Below, in pieces: positions 60,707-64,000 of a stretch of 64,000 nt of DNA; the first letter of the stretch is position 1, and each line of letters opens with the position of its first letter. A program made the translations under genes and the position numbers. Origin of the DNA: Aquihabitans sp. G128 (lineage in GTDB: Bacteria > Actinomycetota > Acidimicrobiia > Acidimicrobiales > Iamiaceae); contig NZ_CP077604.1 of assembly GCF_019048865.1 (NCBI RefSeq), positions 1,302,001 through 1,366,000 on the forward strand. Reading direction: 5' to 3'. The notes under the pieces are model-generated. The model ran no database searches. It worked only from the letters and a program-made list of their open reading frames with translations, and was not told the origin of the DNA.

Positions 60707-63214
60707 TCAGTGCGGCGAGCCGGTGTGCGCGGCGAGGGACCCGCGGAGGTCGGCGAGCGCGTGCTGGTCGACCTCGATGCGCTGGACGAGTCGCCGCGTC
60801 TTGGCCGCCAGGGCGTACTCCTCTCGGGTCAGGTGTCGACCGGTCGCCTGTCGAGCGACCCGGGTGAGCTGCGCACAGAGGTCGGGATCGAGCTCGCCGT
60901 CCAAGGCGGCGACCACCCGGAGCAGCTGCGCGCCGGTCGTGCACCGATCGAAGCCCCAGCAGCTGGAGAACCGCCGTCCGTCTCGCGCCGCGGAGGTCTC
61001 GTCGGGGTCGGTGAGCTCGTTGGCCACGACGTGGGCCGCGAGGGTCGGTGTGACCAGGAGCGAGGTCCACTCGTTGCCGAGCGGGTGGGCGGCATCGAGC
61101 CCGAGGACCACGGGATCGCCCTCGCGGGGGTGGTCGAACCTCGGCCCCGGCCCGGCGTAGCCCACCACGACCGTCATGCCCGTCCGGGCGAGCTCCCGGT
61201 AGTACGAGACCATCGGCTCGAAGTAGGCCCAGCGCTGGAACATCGTCACCAGGGTCGCCCCCGGCCCCGCAGCCTGGGCGAGCTCCTCGATGACCTTCGA
61301 GAGCACGGTCAGCGTCCGCTTCGAGGTGACCTCGGCGAGCGGCGGAGGGTTGCTCGGCGGTTGCCCCTTCGGCCCGCCGACGAGGCGGTGCGCTCGTTCG
61401 GCCGCCAACCGCTCGCCGATGACGTCGGCGGGCACGGGCTCGGCCAGGAGGAAGCCCTGGGAGTAGTGGCAGCCGAGCGCATGCACCTGGTTCGCCTGGT
61501 CGATGGTCTCGATGCCCTCGGCGACGATCTCCAGCTCGAGGTCGTGGGCGAGCCCGGCGATGGCCGAGACGATCGCCTTGGTCTCCGGGTGGTCCAGGTC
61601 GGCGATGAAGGACCGGTCGATCTTCACGATGTGGATCGGCAAGCGGCACAGGTAGCTCAGCGACGAGAATCCGGTGCCGAAGTCGTCGAGCGCCAGCCGG
61701 ATGCCCCGCTCGTCGAGCGCGGCGAGGACCCGGCCGGCTGCGCCGTCGTGGTCCACGAAGGTGCTCTCGGTGACCTCGAGGACGAGCGACGTCGGCGCCA
61801 TGTCCGTCGCATGGAGGATGTCCACCAGGCCCTGTTCGAACGCCGGGTCGAGGAGCTGTCGGGCCGACACGTTGACCGCGAGGTCGAGGTCGAGCTCCGG
61901 GTCGACGCCGAGCCAGGCCCGATGGTCGCGACACGCACGCTCGAGGATCCAGGCGCCCAGCTCGGCGATCTGGTTGCTCTGCTCGGCGACCCAGATGACC
62001 GTTGCCGGCGGGATCCAGCCCCGGTCCGGGTGCTCCCACCGAAGCAGGGCCTCCACCCCGGCCGTGGCGCGGTCGGGGGTGTGGGAGATCGGCTGGTAGT
62101 GGACGTCCAGCTGGTCGTTCTGCAGGGCGACCCGGAGGTCTTGCTCGAGCCGGTGGAGGTCCACCGTGCGCATCGCGGCGCGCATGTCGATGATCTGGTG
62201 GCCGCTGCCCCCTCGACGCTTCACCTGGTACATCGCCATGTCCGCCTCGACCACCAGCTGGTCCGAGATCTCCGCGCCCGGTCCGGCGTAGGCGATGCCG
62301 ACGCTGGCGGAGATGGACACGGGTCGCTCGACGCCCGTCAGCACGAAGGGCCGGTCGAAGACCTCGTTCACCCGGCTGGCGAGCCGCTCGGCGTCGGTCT
62401 CGTCGGACAGGTCCTCGCACAGGAAGACGAACTCGTCACCGGAGACCCTGGCGAGGGTGTCGCCCGAGCGCACGAGCTCGCTCAGCCGCCGAGCGACCGA
62501 CACCAGCAGCTCGTCGCCCGCCCGGTGGCCGTGGCTGTCGTTGACGACCTTGAAGCGGTCGAGGTCCGCGAACAGCACCGCAGCGGTGCTGTTCGATCGC
62601 CGTGCCCGCTGGGCGGCCTGCTCGATCCGCTCCTGCAGGAGGCGCCGGTTGGGCAAGCCCGTCAGCGGGTCGTGCAAGGCGATGTGCTGGTGTCGGTCGC
62701 CGATGGCCCGCACCTCCTCGCGCGTCCGCACGTTCAGGAGGTACGCGGTCGCGACGTCGGCGAGGGTCTGGGCCGCTGCCAGGTCCTCCGTGTCCAACCC
62801 GCCCGGGGCGTCGCGGTACAGGTCGAGCGCACCGAGGCAGCCGTCCTCGTGCCGCAGCGGCAGCGTGCACACCGCGTGGAGCCCGGCGGCGACCGCCAGC
62901 GGAGCGAAGCGCGGGAACCGGTCGTCGACCGAGAGGTCGGCGACCACGACGGCTCGCCGTGAGGCGTACGCCGCGATGCACGGGCCTTCACCCACGTCGG
63001 ACTGCAACCGTTCGAACCGCAGGGCATCGTCGTCGGATGCCGCGATGAAGTGGGGCTCCTTGTCGACGGCGATCAAGGTGACCCCGGCGCCCGTGATCGG
63101 GAGCAGCTCGACGATGCGGTCGACCAGGTGGTCGAGGATCGACTGGATGGGGAAGTCGGTGCCCATCGTGCGGGCGAACTCGGCCAGCACCCCGGAGAAC
63201 CTCGCGTGGTTCAT
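60707..63214 (-). CDS. GAF-GGDEF-EAL-DICT cyclic-di-GMP protein
   Basis: An 835-residue signalling protein: GAF (about 15-165), diguanylate cyclase domain (about 180-335; DPLTGLPNRRLL, FADLDRFKVVND, active site RVSGDEFVF, so SGDEF replaces GGDEF), EAL phosphodiesterase (about 350-600; GVEALLRWEHPD, NVSARQL, LALDDFGTGFSSL, KIDRSF, EGIET) and a C-terminal DICT sensory domain (MFQRWAYFEPMVSYYRELA). EAL residues look intact, so c-di-GMP hydrolysis is likely; the cyclase may also work. ATG 63214 starts at the GAF domain; the frame is open farther 5'. There is no membrane segment. Confidence 0.93.
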   Translation of the reverse strand: MNHARFSGVLAEFARTMGTDFPIQSILDHLVDRIVELLPITGAGVTLIAVDKEPHFIAASDDDALRFERLQSDVGEGPCIAAYASRRAVVVADLSVDDRFPRFAPLAVAAGLHAVCTLPLRHEDGCLGALDLYRDAPGGLDTEDLAAAQTLADVATAYLLNVRTREEVRAIGDRHQHIALHDPLTGLPNRRLLQERIEQAAQRARRSNSTAAVLFADLDRFKVVNDSHGHRAGDELLVSVARRLSELVRSGDTLARVSGDEFVFLCEDLSDETDAERLASRVNEVFDRPFVLTGVERPVSISASVGIAYAGPGAEISDQLVVEADMAMYQVKRRGGSGHQIIDMRAAMRTVDLHRLEQDLRVALQNDQLDVHYQPISHTPDRATAGVEALLRWEHPDRGWIPPATVIWVAEQSNQIAELGAWILERACRDHRAWLGVDPELDLDLAVNVSARQLLDPAFEQGLVDILHATDMAPTSLVLEVTESTFVDHDGAAGRVLAALDERGIRLALDDFGTGFSSLSYLCRLPIHIVKIDRSFIADLDHPETKAIVSAIAGLAHDLELEIVAEGIETIDQANQVHALGCHYSQGFLLAEPVPADVIGERLAAERAHRLVGGPKGQPPSNPPPLAEVTSKRTLTVLSKVIEELAQAAGPGATLVTMFQRWAYFEPMVSYYRELARTGMTVVVGYAGPGPRFDHPREGDPVVLGLDAAHPLGNEWTSLLVTPTLAAHVVANELTDPDETSAARDGRRFSSCWGFDRCTTGAQLLRVVAALDGELDPDLCAQLTRVARQATGRHLTREEYALAAKTRRLVQRIEVDQHALADLRGSLAAHTGSPH

Positions 63215-63716
63215 CGGCCGCCGTCCGCCGGGCCGGTGACCTCGGGCGACCCGAAGGTCTTCGGACGCCGCCAGGCCTCGACGCACGCCGAAGACGGCGA
63301 CGTCTGCGCTGTCGGTCGGTGGTGAGCCGATCGCTTCGATGCTGCCATGACGCTCCCAGCTCTTCGCCAAGCGTCCGCACGGTCGCGAACGGTGTTGGCG
63401 CGACCGGGGTCTGGGGTTGCGCACGTCCCCCGCCTGGGGTGACAGCGGGTCCCTACCCCACCGTCGCCGATGACATGTGGGCCCCCTCGCCCAGGCTCCA
63501 CGCCGGTCGGCTTGCCTGCCCGGTGCGAGGAAGGTGACGATGCCGGCGCTGTCGCCGGAGGTGACCGTTGCGAGATCGAGCACGACCCGGGGGCGTGGGC
63601 ATCAGTCCCACCGAAGCTTCGGCGACCTCACCTGCCGGCATCAGCCGTTCGGGTGGAACGACCGGGATCGGGCCCCCAGGCTTCTGCACCACCGGCACCG
63701 GGGGCACGGCGCCGAC
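63215..63716. other. Intergenic region with palindrome
   Basis: About 500 bases between the divergent GGDEF-EAL and YihY genes, with no supported gene. It includes a perfect 12-base palindrome CCGAAGCTTCGG at 63611-63622, a possible operator. Several overlapping short ORFs on both strands lack ribosome sites and look like shadows. Confidence 0.5.
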
Positions 63717-64000
63717 ATGGCCAAGCCGAGCGGTCCCGAGTCCCTGGTCACCGGAGCCGTGGCGGCGTTCGCACTGGTGCGGTCGGCCGGGGCCCTCGCG
63801 CAGCCTTCGCCGAGGCCGGCGCCCCAGTCGACGGTCGAGGCCCGTTCCGCTCGCCGAGCGGCCGGCACAGAGGGCGAGGAGCAGACCCCGGCCGAGGCGC
63901 GTGCCGTCGCTCGGGAGCCTGGACACGGGCGGCACGCCGATCGGGCGGGCGAGATCCCGGCCGAGGGGTGGAAGGACATCGGCGCTCGCGTCCTGAAGGA
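63717..64000 (+). CDS. YihY/BrkB-family protein, 3' end beyond window
   Basis: A frame open from ATG 63717 to the right edge. The first 80 residues are low-complexity and charged (TEGEEQTPAEARAVARE), then RAGEIPAEGWKDIGARVLKE, which matches the conserved N-terminal box of YihY/BrkB proteins just before their first membrane helix. It would be a second family member in this window. The start is uncertain because no clear ribosome site is seen. Confidence 0.65.
   Translation, partial: MAKPSGPESLVTGAVAAFALVRSAGALAQPSPRPAPQSTVEARSARRAAGTEGEEQTPAEARAVAREPGHGRHADRAGEIPAEGWKDIGARVLK

Noticed and set aside
59516..62962. 1148-residue open frame on the plus strand opposite the GGDEF-EAL gene
   Set aside because: Shadow of a GC-rich gene: the protein is Gly/Arg/His/Val-rich without family motifs, and the opposite strand encodes a complete, motif-bearing protein.
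63346..63441. Short plus-strand ORF upstream of the GGDEF-EAL gene (ATG 63346)
   Set aside because: No ribosome site, no -10 at leaderless spacing, and no coupling to a downstream gene, unlike the dnaG and dapA leader ORFs.

Overview
This is a very GC-rich window with dense, tightly packed genes. It looks like a chromosomal segment of an actinobacterium, most likely in or near the class Acidimicrobiia. The taxonomic call is an inference from: a dnaG-sigA operon, a phoH-ybeY-corC-era operon, a dapA-rnj-ftsK run, an actinobacterial-type Tad locus, an ANTAR regulator, an ECF sigma factor paired with a DGPF protein, and many genes that appear to start leaderless, with a TANNNT box 6-8 bases before the start codon. 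There is no rRNA, CRISPR array, integrase, transposase or prophage. Two tRNAs are visible.

Layout. 1-4.3 kb: end of selO, a delta-60-repeat lipoprotein, tRNA(CAT) and tRNA-Asn. 4.3-7.4 kb: sigA and dnaG, the latter preceded by a 17-residue leaderless leader ORF. 7.5-9.9 kb: two TerC-family metal transporters, the first behind a yybP-ykoY (Mn2+) riboswitch, the second behind a different folded leader. 10-12.1 kb: two RDD membrane proteins and a CsaA-like protein. 12.2-23.2 kb: recO, uppS, a YihY protein, an FG-GAP secreted protein, a DinG-type helicase, then era, corC, ybeY and phoH. 23.3-33.5 kb: a BldC-like regulator diverging from a Tad pilus operon (CpaB, TadZ, TadA, TadB, TadC, pilin, two TadE-like proteins, TadG-like), followed by a membrane pseudokinase and a LysM protein. 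34-36.4 kb: a lipoprotein and a PmoA/oxidoreductase sugar-type pair. 36.5-39.3 kb: a visibly lower-GC four-gene cluster of unknown function, including a beta-lactamase-fold protein whose catalytic serine is a cysteine. 39.3-46.7 kb: DUF4395, a zinc-ribbon protein, ftsK, an M28 peptidase, rnj and dapA. 47.1-50.1 kb: an R2-like diiron protein under a TetR regulator with a clear operator, a frameshifted TetR gene and a universal stress protein. 50.1-52.5 kb: SURF1, DedA and a small membrane-anchored protein. 52.5-57.4 kb: a carbamoyltransferase, a 55-residue DUF5989 protein and an SGNH-like protein translated in tight overlap, with a divergent lipoprotein. 57.5-64 kb: DGPF protein plus ECF42-type sigma factor (frameshifted as sequenced), GAF-ANTAR regulator, DUF6629 protein, a GAF-GGDEF-EAL-DICT protein and the start of a second YihY gene.

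Recurring themes. Genes in operons are joined by 4-base GTGA/ATGA/TTGA or 5-base TGATG stop-start overlaps, which implies translational coupling. Three genes carry a single extra G relative to the reading frame expected for their families (29,546-29,552; 49,083-49,085; 58,741-58,747). These may be consensus errors or real lesions. The strongest candidates for undescribed biology are the low-GC cluster at 36.5-39.3 kb, the leaderless leader ORFs fused by TGATG to dnaG and dapA, the pseudokinase/LysM pair attached to the Tad locus, and the competing-helix leader of the second TerC gene.
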